A stretch of 64,000 nucleotides of DNA from Juglans regia. Taxonomy: Eukaryota; Streptophyta; Magnoliopsida; Fagales; Juglandaceae. The position numbers were made by a program, and so were the translations under genes. Position 1 is the first letter of the stretch; every line of letters starts with the position of its first letter. This document shows positions 1 through 11,989 of this stretch, one piece after another. The notes beneath the pieces are model-generated. The model did no database searches. It had not been told where the DNA came from and saw only the letters and a program-made list of their open reading frames with translations. The stretch covers positions 10,588,847 to 10,652,846 of the forward strand of contig NC_049914.1 of the NCBI RefSeq assembly GCF_001411555.2, written 5' to 3'.

Positions 1-2410
1 CGAGGCCGGGCGGTGCACCAAACCATGATGATGGTTTGATTATAATATCGAGGGTCAGTATTAACGTAATAGAACAGTAGATGATGGTTTAATCATGAGT
101 TGTTATATTTTTTAGATGATGGGTATATAAACACGATCGATACATCATGCATGACTCATTTCGATTATAAAAATTTAAAATATTAATATTTTTTTATATA
201 TTGATATAGGATCAATAATGTGATGGCATATTTTATCATAACCATGGTCAGTAATATTTGTTTTTTCTAATTTTTTAGGAACTTTTATATTTTTTTAAAA
301 TGAAGAAGAGTTTTATTGATGGTTGAAAGAAAATTATTTTTTATTGTTGTAAAAAAGGGGTTATTGTTGCAATTACTATGATCCAATCAATTATTCTAAA
401 GCCGCGTCTACATTACACATTGCTTAGGTGACATTATTTGATTTGAAAAATAAATTTTAAATTTTATAAATTAAATTTTATCATTTAAATTATACGAATG
501 ATGTATTTTACGCACCAACTAGATAATAGAATGCTTATGTAAATGAACAGAAATAATCAATTTTGATATTCCTGATCAACAGAAAAGTTTATTTTGTTCA
601 TTAAAGTTTTATAAACATGTATAAGGCACCTTAGATTTTATCCCGCTAAAATAGTATAAGCATGCATCAGAGAGAGAGAGAGTGAGTGATCTAGATTAAT
701 GTTCAGCTGTAAACACGTTGGCCAACAAATTAACCCAAAAAGCTTCCTACACTTGGATGGCTATGCCATTAAAAACTAGATGATCATATATATATATATA
801 CATATATATATATATTTAATTTGTGTAAGATATTGCAAGTTAAACTGAATTAAATAGGGGGTTGGTTTTGAAGGAGACGTAGCAAATATTGGTAGTTATA
901 GCGATTTTGCACCACCTAGCCCTATTTTCAGTTTTTCAAGAGCACAAAACATTAATCTAATTTATCATGCATGATTATCTTCAAAGATTTTTAATTTGTT
1001 ATCTAATAAGACAACAGACATGCCTGCACGCGGGGTTAATCGGCTGGATATTTGAATCTCAATGAATATATATATATTATAATTTGTACATGCATCTCTA
1101 TGAAAGATGTCATCATGAAGTCTTCAACTCCTTTTAACTTTCAAAAACAATTATTTGAAACAGATTATTTACGATAAGAATAATTATTTATAATAAAAAT
1201 AAATTTATTTTAATAAAAATTAGTTATTTTCATAAGAAATAACTGACTACAAATAAATAATTTTCTTATAGTACTTTAATTAAGATTTCGATGCCATGCC
1301 AGTTATAGCAGGACCAATAGATCATACAGTATGTTGGTTTTGAAATATTAATTATAAATTTTTTTATGATCATGTTAATTATCTTTAAAATTCACTCGTA
1401 AATAAAATATTAAAAAAAATTAATGAAAAGCCACGTGAATATGTAAGTTTTTTTTCCCTTTTTATGCATAAATTAGTTAACATTTTCTCTATACAGAATG
1501 GAGATTATATATTAATTAATATAATAAAACAAATATATATAGAGTAAGTACGTACGTACGTACGTAATTTGATCGTTATTATATTTTTAAGAGTGATCAT
1601 CTTCCACTTTAAGAAAAATATTGATAACAAAAGATCAAGTAGTACTGGCCGAGTACTCTTGAAATCTATTATATATGTATGTATACATATTGCTCGATCT
1701 TGCCACCTGCAGGAAGGTTCCGGCCATGAATTAATTAATATGCAGACTAATTGACTACTACTTCATAATTAAATTGGAATCATATATATATATATATATA
1801 TATATATAAGGGGCGCACGTACATATATAAAATTAAATATGATAGCTGATGATCAGATCAGTGATGAGGGGAAGGATAAAGAATACACGGTTCCATCTGT
1901 CCTACTTAATTATTATAAGTCCCATGACTGACAATTGCATTAATTACAAATTAGAGACATACTCAAAATCAAAGTCAAACCATCGAATGCATGTGCATGT
2001 AGGTGGTGCAATTTATGTACAAGCATTTATAATATGATAAATTATTTGTATAAATTTTAAATGGATAGATTTTTGTGTAAACTTTTATAAAAAAATAAAC
2101 TATTTTTTAATAGTGTAATTTATTTATTTATTTATTTTTATAAAAAATTTATATGAGACTTATCTAACTATTTAAGATTTATACCTAATATTACTCTAAT
2201 AATATATATGCATGTACAAGCTGCTAGGAAAATCCATGCATGGTGTTCCCCACAAGCGAGCTGGAACATTAATCGATCTCTATTACCGGCCTGTTGCATC
2301 CCGATCCATAAATATTCCTCGGAAGAAAACGATTGAAAACGCTTGCTTTTTTATATATAATTCATAATTCATATAGAGAAGGAATCATGAGTTGGCGTTG
2401 GATCTATCAT
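1..2410. other. AT-rich intergenic DNA, no gene recognised
   Basis: I see no coding region with family resemblance on either strand. The stretch holds (TA)n tracts near 787-815 and 1782-1808, a palindromic GTAC run at 1549-1566, and A/T-rich partly palindromic stretches near 1150-1265 and 2030-2200. Short open frames are low-complexity and are not supported as genes. Confidence 0.6.
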
Positions 2411-2414
2411 CTAG

Positions 2415-2615
2415 GCTTCGTTTGCATCATCAACTTATCTCAATTCATCATTATAATTTTTTTAAATTTCAATACAAAATATAATAAACAATTCAACTTT
2501 TTCAAATCTCAAAATAATAATAATATTAAAAAATAATATTCTAATAATATTTTATCATCTCAATTCAACTCAACTCAACTCATTTTAATATCTAAACTCA
2601 ACCTATATATCTAGG
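2415..2615. repeat. Dispersed AT-rich repeat family A, copy 1
   Basis: The copy starts with a CATCAACTTATCTCAATTCATC-like end, has a core of repeated AATAATAATATTAAAAAATAATATT, and ends in CAACTCAACTCAACTCA. The same layout recurs, in both orientations, at about fifteen places in this window. The family is AT-rich, non-coding and about 170-350 bp long. I cannot assign a superfamily; a non-autonomous DNA element is the likeliest. Confidence 0.6.
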
Positions 2616-3511
2616 ATCGAAGCTGCATGGAATTGGAGGCTGTGACCGAGGAGATCAACTAGCTACCTATGGCTTTATATATCAGTTATGGATAATATTA
2701 GGGTGATTACTAAATGTGTATCCATTAAATATGCACATTAGTATAAATAAAAAAATTTTATTTATTTTTTTAATCATTTTTTAAACATATTTAATTATTA
2801 AAAAAATAAAATATAAAATATAAATTCATTACTAATCACTTCCTTAATCATTAAAAAATAAAAATATATAAATAAACATATTTAATAATCATATTATTAT
2901 TTTTTGATCAATTATATATCTACAATCATCGTAAATTATAAATATTAGAAAAATTATATTCATTATCTTCACATATTATATATTTTATTTTTTATTTTAT
3001 TTTTTTAATAAATATATAATATATGAATGATGAGTAGAATAATTTAATAAAAATAAAAAAATTTTAAAAAAATATAATACATTATGTGTAAAAATAACAA
3101 GTAACAAAGCTTTAAATATTATGAGTCATCATTATCTAAAATACCATAAGAAAAATGTTAGTAAACCGGCTGAAGTTGTATTCTCATTTTAATTGTTTAT
3201 ATATTTAATTTTTTTATTTAATGATTAAAAAATAATTTTTAATATATCAATATATTTTTTATTTTTTAAATATATTTAAAAAATATAAAAATAAAGAAAC
3301 AGCCTATCACCACTGATATCCCAACCCGAACGGTCCTTTCGAGAGTTGACGTTCATTTATCAATAGCTCGTACGGGTGACGGCCCTACATTTAAAAGCAT
3401 TGCATTCATTTACTTGCAGCTTGCTCGCTAAGCGTGCTCGGTTCCGACTTCCGAGAGATAAGAGAGATGATGGAAAGCCAGTGCTAGCTACTTCCTATCC
3501 ACGATCAAATT
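2616..3511. other. AT-rich intergenic DNA with degenerate MITE-like palindromes
   Basis: No gene is seen. Parts of 2700-2900 (ATTAAATATGCACATTAGTATAA with poly-A/T interior) resemble 53540-53720, which suggests another old short repeat family. The segment 3305-3480 is less AT-rich and apparently single copy here, but has no usable reading frame. Confidence 0.5.
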
Positions 3512-4100
3512 TAGGGGCGTAAAATCGTCTTAACGGTTCTGTTAAAATATGTATATAATATTATATAAATCAATTTAAACACAGTTCATTAAATTTATTA
3601 TATCAAAATTTTAAATTTTAACACGATTTATTAATATAACAAATCATGATGTGTCAATTTATTTAGACCCATTAATAAATACTATAAGATAGTTTAACAT
3701 GATCCGATTTGTTTTAATCTATTTATGTAAATAGATTAAACAAATATGAAATTAACTTATTTGACCTGCTTAACTTTAACATAAATTTATATAAATGTTA
3801 AAATAAAAATTTCTATAAAAAAATATAAAATTAACTATAAATTCAAAATACAATTTAAACAATAAAAATATCAAAATTAAAATCATAACAATTTTACTTT
3901 TAGGTATAATAATAATTTTAAATTTATTAACAGGTTATAATGGGTTAAAATGGATTGACATGTTATCAACCTATTAAGCAATCGTATCTTAACGGGTAAA
4001 TCCATTTTGACTCGAACGTGTTAAAACTAAACTCAAACTCATTATTATCGTATCGTGTTTGTATTGATTTAACGAGTCTTGTCACATATTACTATCCCTA
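3512..4100. mobile_element. Non-autonomous hAT-like element (589 bp)
   Basis: The left end reads TAGGGGCGTAAAATCG and the right end, read inward on the other strand, TAGGGATAGTAATATG, the TAGGG-type terminus of plant hAT elements. The 8 bp before (ATCAAATT) and after (ATAAAACT) match at 6 of 8 positions, as expected for an aged 8-bp target duplication. There is no coding capacity. Confidence 0.55.
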
Positions 4101-4111
4101 ATAAAACTTAA

Positions 4112-4420
4112 CGTTGGTTTGGATTATGTGAAAAGATGAGATAATTTTAAATAAAAGTTAAAAGTTAAATAAAATATTATTTTTTAATATTACTATTACT
4201 TTGAAATTTGAAATAGTTGAATTGTTCATTATATTTTATGTCAAAATTTAAAAAAATTGTAATAATGAGATGGGATGAGATAATAAAAAACTCAACTTTT
4301 TCAAATCTCAAAATAATAATAATATTAAAAAATAATATTTTATTTTATTTAACAATATTTTATTTAATTTATCTAAAACTATCTTATATTATCTCATTAT
4401 CCAAACAAGCCGGATGCATA
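4112..4420. repeat. Dispersed repeat family A, copy 2
   Basis: It starts with GTTGGTTTGGATTATG, contains AAAAGATGAGATAATTTT and a duplicated AATAATAATATTAAAAAATAATATT core, and ends ATCTCATTATCCAAACAAGC. The opposed GATGAGATAA and TTATCTCAT ends make it roughly palindromic. Confidence 0.6.
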
Positions 4421-4774
4421 AGAGACTACAATGACATAGGATTTATCCGATATATATGTTCAAAAGTTTATTTATAATTAAATAAAAATAAATTTATAAA
4501 TTGATATGATTTTATGTGATAAATTAGTTTTATTTTTATAATAAAAATAATTTTATAATTTAACGTATCATATAGTAATGTATTTTTATAAAATATTTTT
4601 TGTGAAAATTGGTTTTTCAAATATATATATATATATATATATTAAGCTATCTGTGTAGTTCTAAATTTCTAATTGTACCTATTTTGGTACGTATGTACCT
4701 CCTGATATAAATTTCTCGGCTAGAAAAGAGAAAGTGTATAAGGAGCTGAGAAGATCCAAGAAAAACCACACTTG

Positions 4775-4935
4775 GCTTTATTTGTTAAGTCTCGACTTAT
4801 TATTATAATTTTTTTAAATTTTAATATAAAATATAATAAATAATTTAATTTTTTTAAATTTTAAAATAATAATAATATTAAAAAATAATATTTTATATCT
4901 TAATTCAACTAAATTCAATTTAGTTGAACGTACAA
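4775..4935. repeat. Dispersed repeat family A, copy 3
   Basis: It contains the family core (AATATAAAATATAATAAATAATTT followed by AATAATAATATTAAAAAATA) and the CAACTAAATTCAA end. It is shorter than copy 2. Confidence 0.55.
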
Positions 4936-5254
4936 ACTCACGCTAGAATACAGATCAGATCAGGATGAGCCGTTGACTCCCTTGGAAAGAGTTTTGACTT
5001 TTTGAGCCATAAAGCCTACAATATTAATGGTTAATATCCTATGCTAGCTAGGAGATCCAGCATCGATCATTCCTTAATTTGGCAGTCGCAGAGACTGAAT
5101 TTAGAGTCGGCTACATAAAACCTGAAGAAGAACATACGTGCTACGTACGTACGATATAATACTGATCAAGAACATGCGCGCGGTTGGGCCTCACGTCGAT
5201 CCTTTTCCGACGTTCTCTTTCGTTTATCGAATTGGAAGCTGGACGAAGGCTTTG

Positions 5255-5425
5255 ATTGTATTTAAAATTCATTTCAATTTATTTTATTTTATTATTATAA
5301 TTTTTTTAAATTTTTATATAAAATGTAATAAATAATTAAATATTTTTAAATTTTAAAATAATAATAATATTAAAAATAATAGTATAATAATATTTTGTTC
5401 AATTCATTTTTAAATTCAAACGGGA
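5255..5425. repeat. Dispersed repeat family A, copy 4
   Basis: The core AAAATGTAATAAATAATTAAA and AATAATAATATTAAAAATAAT is present with a TTCAATTCATTTTTAAATTC end. Confidence 0.55.
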
Positions 5426-5471
5426 TCAAAATCTTTCTTTTTGGTGGAAGTTTTTCTCTGGCGGAGACCAA

Positions 5472-5795
5472 TTGAAGCAGGCTAGCAGTGCCAACCGAGT
5501 CCCTTTCCTCATTTTATGGTTGGCCCTAAACGCTGCAAGGTTTGAAGGTGATCTCATAACTGTTGACATAGTTGTGAAAAAAGGTTACAAAATGCATGGC
5601 TGTGCAGGAGCTGCTGAGTCCACTGCTATAACCTTCAAAAGCATTATATTTCAGATCAAGGCCTCCATTAATGGATCTTTTATTTGTGGGTTTTCCTTCT
5701 TCTTGGGCCAAGACCCTAACATTTTTGTAGGGCTTTCGGCTAGATGGACTAGTATTCTTCTTTCTGCATATGTGAGTAAAGATGATCAAATGTAA
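5472..5795 (+). pseudogene. Possible RNase H-like (RVT_3) fragment of a LINE
   Basis: An open frame of 107 codons reads through a segment with ALNAARFEGDLITV near residues 18-31 and LGQDPNIFVGLSARW near 78-92. The FEGD block followed about 50 residues later by a hydrophobic block and a D-containing tail resembles the RNase H-like C-terminal domain of plant non-LTR retrotransposons. No reverse transcriptase lies upstream and the similarity is by eye only, so this could equally be a chance frame. A 29-bp direct duplication overlaps its end. Confidence 0.3.
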
Positions 5796-5823
5796 GATGG
5801 ACTAGTATTCTTCTTTCTGCATA
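5742..5823. repeat. 29-bp direct repeat with 24-bp spacer
   Basis: AGATGGACTAGTATTCTTCT plus the following TTCTGCATA occurs identically at 5742-5770 and 5795-5823, 53 bp apart. The copies are identical, so the duplication is recent. Confidence 0.85.
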
Positions 5824-5829
5824 GACCTC

Positions 5830-6930
5830 TAATAATTGGCTAAAACGAGGCAATATGGTTCTCCTTTCATCTCAAATGCAAGAGGTTTATACACAAAACT
5901 TTTCTTACAATGGTTATCTTTTGCATAGAAAGTTGCTCCCGAGCACAAGAGCAAAGGTTCATAGTCTATTATAAATAATATACCTAGTGAAATAAAAAGA
6001 GAAAACTAATAGTCTAATAAAATATGATCTCTTATTCAAAAGAAAAGTATGAACGACGAAAATAATATTTTTAACTTTGGATAAGCAAAAGATTCCTCAA
6101 TCCTATCATTGTGGACTACTACAAAGTAGCTATCCATGCAGCAAATACCAAAAAATATGGAATAAATTAATTTAAACAACCAGAAGATAGGCCCCAAAAG
6201 AGCTGCCAAATATAAAGAGGATTCCTCTCATGCTCTTTAGTGCTATAGCTACAAGTAATCTTCAATCGTCCTCATTCAAAATATTTTTTAAAGTTATCTC
6301 TACAAAAAAAAAAAAAAAAATTATGTTAAACATATAATTAATTGAAAGGATTATAAGAAAATATTCTTCAAATATGAATCTTACCGATTTCTAACTTGTA
6401 GCTTTCAACATCTTCCATTATATATTGAGAGTCATAATTAATAAAGGGAGCCATCAACCAGTTTTGTGTAATATACACAATATAGTTTTCACTCTTCATT
6501 ATAATAGGTGAATGATAACACATATTATAATTTATTACTTTTACTTATTGCTTATAGTTGCATATTATTATCTTTTTATTGTTTAATATATGTAAAATAA
6601 CTTACACATATAAGTATAATATCTAGTAATATATGAAAAAAAATATATTCATAATTTATATTTAATAATAATATATTATACATCTATAATTTTGACTTAT
6701 TATGCTATCTCTATATATTTAAATGGTTTAATTTATTGCATTTTAATTTATGTGTTACTTTTTTAATTTATAAATATAAATTAATTTATTTTGTAAAAAG
6801 TTATATCATAACAGTCTTTGAATCAAAATTATTCGGTTGGTTAAAAATATGATTTTTATATTCAACCAAATATTAGTGGAGCTGTCTTCTTCATCCAAGC
6901 TGTAATGAATTCATCCAGCCAGAAGGAATT
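5830..6930. other. AT-rich intergenic region upstream of the MECR gene
   Basis: No coding region is recognised. It holds a poly-A run at 6303-6320 and long A/T-rich tracts. The last 100 bp probably belong to the promoter of the gene starting at 7100. A short AAACGACACATCGTTT near-palindrome lies at 6945-6961. Confidence 0.5.
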
Positions 6931-7059
6931 CAAAACCTAAGACCAAAACGACACATCGTTTGAATGATTAGCAATTTAGCATAAGAAAAACTGCAGAGTG
7001 GATGGTAATCATGGTACACTGGTAACACTACAGAACGGAAAGTACTGTGATTCTGGGAG

Positions 7060-7094
7060 ATCAGAGAGAGATAGAGAGCGAGAGAGAGAGAGAG
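7060..7094 (+). repeat. GA microsatellite in the 5' leader of the MECR gene
   Basis: A purine-only (GA)n tract ends just upstream of the chosen start codon. Such GA/CT leader tracts are common in plant 5' untranslated regions. An upstream in-frame ATG at 6998 would translate through this tract as an Arg/Glu run, which argues against its use. Confidence 0.7.
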
Positions 7095-7099
7095 GAGTG

Positions 7100-8812
7100 A
7101 TGGCGTCGTTGCGATCAGTGGCTCTGAAAGCTGTGAGTGGAGAATCATGGTCCCACATTGTTCCGCGGGCCCGAGCCCTAATAAGAGTGCGAGCTTTCTC
7201 GGCCACCATGTCACCTCCATCCAAGGCCGTTGTCTACGATCACCACGGTCCACCAGATTCTGTCACCAGGTCCTTACTCCCAACCCTAACTGCATGGTAC
7301 CTAGCTTTGTTCTTTAATTCTTTAATTTTTATTTTGGTTTCTAAGTTTTTGTTTTTATTTTGTTTGGGTTTGTATTTCGGTTGCAGAGTGATAGAGCTGC
7401 CGCCTGTACAAGTGAAAGAGAACGATGTGTGCGTGAAAATGCTCGCTGCTCCTATCAATCCCTCCGATATCAATCGCATTGAAGGTTACCCTTCTTCTTA
7501 TTCCTTTGCTCGTTGCTCCTATAACCCTAATGCCTTGATTAGGATTGAAAACTAAGAGATTACCCTTTGCTTGGTTGCTCGTTTACCGGTGGAAAATATA
7601 AGGAGATAGACATAGATTTTAAAAAAAAAGAGAAATTACCCATTATCATCTATCAAAACTGGCATTTAGCACCCAAAACTCTCAGACTTTAGGAACTTGT
7701 AGTCTTCGTTAAGACCTTACCTTTTTTATTTATTTATTTTATTTTATTGGCACCGGGTGTCCGGGAACAGCGTCTAGACTAATCCCGGGGGTGCACAGGC
7801 CCTGGGCAATGAGTTTCTTGCAAGTGCACCTCGGATAATTCAAGAGAAAAATTCCCCAGTCTGATGGCCCCTAGAGATTGTTTGGACCCAAGGGGATTTG
7901 AACCTAAGATCATGTCACATGTTTTATCTTTTATCAATTTTAAGGATCGGAGCTTAATCGAGGGTGCAAATTACCAAAATTTGGTAGTTTAGGGTGTCAA
8001 TTAGCAGTTTTAATAGTTTTTTTCCTGTAGATTGAAAAAAGGAGTAATTTGGAAGTCCAAGAGGCAATATCCCCTTGTAAAATAAATTCTTTTTTTGCAT
8101 CTATCTTTCCCAGAAGAGAGTACACTCTGTCTAACTGAGGTAATGATGCGTTAAGATTGAGGGAAATCTTTAGCTTTGTCTTTTCCCAAATACTTCTTTT
8201 GATAAGCATGCCTCTAGTACTTCTAAAAGTCTATGAAATTGGCTCTTGAGTTATGATCGGCGAATCAAATCCAAATGCAGGGCAGTCATAATAAATTCTT
8301 TTCCATAAGATGTTAAAAAAGAAAAATCAAATTTCTGGTTACTTTAAACTGGCATATAAAATCGTTAAACTAGCACATAAAATCTTTAAACTAGCACGCA
8401 TAAGTGACGCTCTTGAATATATCCCGTATACTCGGGCCTCTGTCTATTTCATGCTCAATAAAATTGTTTATCGATAAAAAAAAAAAATTGGCTTGTAAAA
8501 GAATGCATATTATTATTTTCGTTATGGGCATACATCCTGACTAGATATTCGAAATGATTTTGGTTTTAAAGTCAAATGCGGATGCTGCCATAGGTGTGTA
8601 CCCTGTGCGACCACAAGTGCCTGCAATTGGAGGATATGAAGGTGTTGGAGAAGTGCACTCGGTTGGCTCTGCTGTTAAGGGTCTCTCACCCGGTGATTGG
8701 GTCATCCCATCTCCACCCTCTTCCGGTACACTTGCTTTTGCTGATTTATTTTTCTTTTTGTTCGACAATTTGAGAAGTGTTATACCATTTATTCTGCTAA
8801 GGCAAATAACAA

Positions 8813-8847
<35 letters not shown>

Positions 8848-11470
8848 ATTTTATGGATGGAAGACTTTTCATTCAGAGGGATTGGACAAATATTTTTCCT
8901 CTTTTTATTTTTCCCCAGGGACATGGCAGACCTACATTGTGAAAGATCAGAGTATTTGGCACAAAGTTATTAAGGATTCACCTATAGAATATGCTGCTAC
9001 AATTACTGTTAATCCTTTGACTGCTCTTAGGATGCTCGAAGACTTCATTACTTTAAAGTCAGGTATTGACATTACCTAATTTTAGTATTTTTCTCTTTAC
9101 CTGCTTAACCTTTTCTTTTAATAAGTCCCAGTACCTTCTTAACTGTTACTAGTTTGGTTTGAATAGGAGATTCTATTGTGCAAAATGGGGCTACGAGCAT
9201 TGTGGGGCAGTGCATAATTCAGCTTGCACGATATCGTGGTATCCATAGTATAAATATAATACGGGACAGGTGCTTATTCAAAATTTTGGGTCAAATCTCC
9301 TGAGCTTGTTTACTTCCATGTTTGCCAGCATCTAGATAAAATCATAAACATTTAAGCTGTGCATGTTAGATTTTCTATCATTATCTTCTACTTCTAGAGA
9401 GAACTTTCTGTGGGGAATCTGATTTTCACTTGCCATTGTCTACTTCCTACAGGGCTGGATCAGATGAAGTAAAAGAAAAGCTAAAAATTTTTGGTGCCGA
9501 TGAAGTTTTTACTGAGAGTCAACTGGAAGTGAAGAATGTCAAAGAGCTTCTGGTATTGTCATATATTGACTCGTAGTTGATACTTTCTGATGTTAATTTT
9601 TTACTTATAAAAAAGAGTTGATACTTTCTGATGCAGTGGGAATTAGAGGTGTTTACTCTTATCCCATGCGGATTGGATGTCAAAGGCTTTGTTCTGTGGC
9701 AGTTATTTTGTTTCTGGAATGCAAGATGTCTAACTGATGTTTCTTCATTTTAACATGTCATTAATATGCTGTCCTAATCATTAGTTGTTTAAATCTGATG
9801 TTATTGAATTTACTTGTCATAAATGTTCTAGGCTAATCTACCTGAACCCGTTTTGGGATTTAATTGTGTTGGCGGAAATGCTGCTTCTTTGGTTCTTAAA
9901 TTCTTGAGGTATGGTATGCAATGCGTTATTTTTTAGAAAGTCAAGCATGTTTCATTTGGCTCTAAAAGATTTATATTCTTCAATGTGGGTAATGAGTTTT
10001 TGTTTTCAGGCATGGAGGAACTATGGTAACTTATGGTGGAATGTCTAAGAAACCTATTACTGTATCCACCTCATCTTTCATCTTTAAAGTAAGCCGTGCT
10101 TTCCTTTTTCTTTAGCAGTTCTCGTCTTCTACTTGTTAATTTACTCATAAAAAAGTACTCTACTTGTTAATTAATAGAGGAAGGGTCAGGAATTATGAAC
10201 CTGTATGTTTGTACCTCATGGTAAGCTGGGATGAGGAGTAAATGTGACTTAAAAGCAAACATTAGAGAATGATCAATTAGAAACAAGTAGAGGCTAGGAT
10301 GACACTTGAAGTGGCCAAAGCCTTTATGATGTAATGGGCCCTGATTGAGAAAGTCTGGTCACATGAAAAGAAGGCTAAGCATTCTCATTGTATCAATATG
10401 AGCAGAACCAGTTGAAGTTATTGGAGACAAGTAAGTTATGATACTCTTATTATGCAATGTAATGAGTAGACAATACAATAAAAGCTGAATTCACCATGAA
10501 CAGGTCATATTTTTGCTCAGTGTGTTTGCACTGTTTGCATTTTGCTTTCTTGAGCAGGTAGGATGGTACACACTGGGTCTGGGCTGGATGAATATAAGCT
10601 GAGCCAGGCTCCATGCGAGCTAGTGATGCAACAAACTTAGTCCAATGCTATCTTCTAATATTAGTAGCAGTAAAGAATGATGCCTGCTGGACTTCTCCTT
10701 TTATTACTAAGCTGAGATGAGTGGTCAAGAAATATAGTTCGCTCTCATGTGGACAAATTTGTACTAATGGAATTACATGAATCTCCATTACTGTTCGGAA
10801 TTTATTTTCATGGTCATAATTAATTAAGATCTTGAAGATAGAACTGAACAGAAGTTTTGGAATTCAGAAGCTTAACACTGATCTGTTCGACCATGCATTT
10901 GGTAGCAGAAATGAAAGGGAAGATAGGACTGACACTACTAGATCATTTTTGGTTGCCTTGTTGGCAACGAGCCTTGGGATGGTTTCATATGTCAAAGTGA
11001 ACAGTCTTTATACTTTTCGATCTCGATATAATGCTTTTATCCAACTAGAAAAATAGTCATCGCTATGACTATCATGAGTTCTATGTCTGAGTGTGATATA
11101 AACTTGCATCTATACATTCAAATCCATCCGTTTTGCAGGACCTTTCGTTGAGGGGATTCTGGCTACAGAGATGGATGAGTGCGGATAAAGCAAAAGAGTG
11201 CAGAAGTATGGTAGATTACCTGCTGAACCTAGCACGAGAAGGGAAGTTAAAATATGAGTATGTTCTACTTCATAAACAAAAATTCCAACCATCTTTTGGT
11301 TTACATCCATGTGATCATATACCATGGCATGGCATTGATTGCACATGTTAATATATTGAGGTGCCTATCTTTGCAGGATGGAACTGGTTCCGTTTGAGAA
11401 TTTTCACAGTGCATTGGATAAGGCACTTGGAAAACTAGGGAGCCAACCGAAACAGGTCCTCACATTCTAG
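7100..11470 (+). CDS. MECR: Mitochondrial enoyl-[ACP] reductase (trans-2-enoyl-CoA reductase, MECR/ETR1 family), 10 exons
   Basis: Exons: 7100-7269, 7387-7484, 8594-8725, 8919-9062, 9167-9269, 9453-9552, 9832-9908, 10010-10088, 11139-11257 and 11377-11470. All introns are GT-AG and the phases join cleanly to 1116 nt (371 codons plus stop). The enzyme performs the last NADPH-dependent reduction of mitochondrial type II fatty acid synthesis. The first 45 residues are Arg/Ser-rich with one Glu, like a mitochondrial presequence. [14 protein letters not shown] begins the GroES-like fold, and the Tyr in EGVYPV sits where the catalytic Tyr of MECR lies. [13 protein letters not shown] follows; [16 protein letters not shown] is the nucleotide-binding loop, and [14 protein letters not shown] lies in the Rossmann half. 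The length fits the plant family. I chose the 7100 ATG because it opens the presequence; an in-frame ATG at 6998 and one at the MSPPSK block are alternatives. Intron 2 carries a SINE and a LINE tail. Confidence 0.93.
7719..7915 (-). mobile_element. SINE copy in intron 2 of the MECR gene
   Basis: On the minus strand it opens with a box-B-like TTAGGTTCAAATCCCC and ends in GGTGCCAATAAAATAAAATA followed by an A-rich tail. About 190 bp align well by eye with the copy at 15318-15520 (shared GTGCACCC, AGTCTAGAC, CACTTGC and GGTGCCAATAA). A box-B motif plus an A-rich 3' tail is the signature of a tRNA-derived SINE. I could not place box A. Confidence 0.7.
8245..8492 (+). mobile_element. 5'-truncated LINE 3' end in MECR intron 2
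   Basis: The segment 8400-8490 ends CAATAAAATTGTTTATCGAT followed by about a dozen A. This pattern (TATACTCGGGCC, then AATAAAA, then TATCGATAAAA) is typical of plant non-LTR retrotransposon 3' ends. ATTGGCT after the poly-A recurs at about 8236, so the insertion may span back to there with a short target duplication. No open frame remains. Confidence 0.5.
8813..8843. repeat. (TA)n microsatellite in MECR intron 3
   Basis: About 14 TA units directly inside the third intron, between exon 3 (ends 8725) and exon 4 (starts 8919). Confidence 0.9.
9575..9633. mobile_element. Micro-insertion (23 bp, A/T tail) with 18-bp target duplication, MECR intron 6
   Basis: AGTTGATACTTTCTGATG occurs at 9575-9592 and again at 9616-9633. 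The 23 bp between them, TTAATTTTTTACTTATAAAAAAG shortened to its core, contain TTTTTACTTATAAAAAA, the same terminal motif as LINE tails. This looks like a target-primed insertion truncated almost to its tail. Confidence 0.65.
10128..10172. mobile_element. Micro-insertion (18 bp) with 13-bp direct repeats, MECR intron 8
   Basis: TCTACTTGTTAAT at 10128-10140 is repeated at 10159-10171. The 18 bp between them read TTACTCATAAAAAAGTAC, an A-tail-like insert similar to the one at 9593-9615. Confidence 0.6.
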
Positions 11471-11989
11471 TTCGTAATCACAAGTTGACCAAAGGTCATT
11501 GTTGTGTCATCCTTGTTTCTGTATATTGTGTTTAGGGTTCGGGACTTGAATTTTGTATTACACCATGTCATCATACACTCCTGTGACGCAGGATAGTCTG
11601 AACTTCCAGAAAACTTGATTTCGTTATTATTGGGGGATCAGCAGTCAAATTGCTGAACTTTGTAATCAGTTCTTTTAACAGCAGATATGGGGGAGATAAT
11701 ATGATAACAGAAAATTCCAAAACTGCAAATGTAGAGGGAATGTGTCTGCTAAGAGAGGGTCCATTTTGCACGTGAAAGGACTTCAATAGTTCTTTTGTCC
11801 AATTAGGTACATGGTTGAGCAGAATGCTGAAGATATGGATGATCCATATTGTCACTCATTATTCATGATTAAATGGCAAAGGCAGACAGTAGCCACTTGT
11901 GGAAAAATTGGAATGATAGTAGGCCACTCCTCCGCTAGGTCCCTCTTGTATTGGCTAACTAGCTTTCTATTCTAATTGCTCGTCCTCAC

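Noticed and set aside
1549..1566. GTACGTAC palindromic run as a regulatory site
   Set aside because: Simple-sequence GTAC repeats occur elsewhere in the window and no gene lies nearby.
6998..7099. In-frame upstream ATG extending the MECR protein by 34 residues
   Set aside because: It would translate the GA microsatellite as an Arg/Glu run, unlike a mitochondrial presequence, and the 7100 ATG opens a normal one.
7009..7479. Open frames on the minus strand across MECR exons 1 and 2
   Set aside because: They are antisense shadows of the coding exons.
10832..11056. Open frame of 74 codons in MECR intron 8
   Set aside because: It lies inside an intron, has no family resemblance and no splice-compatible role.
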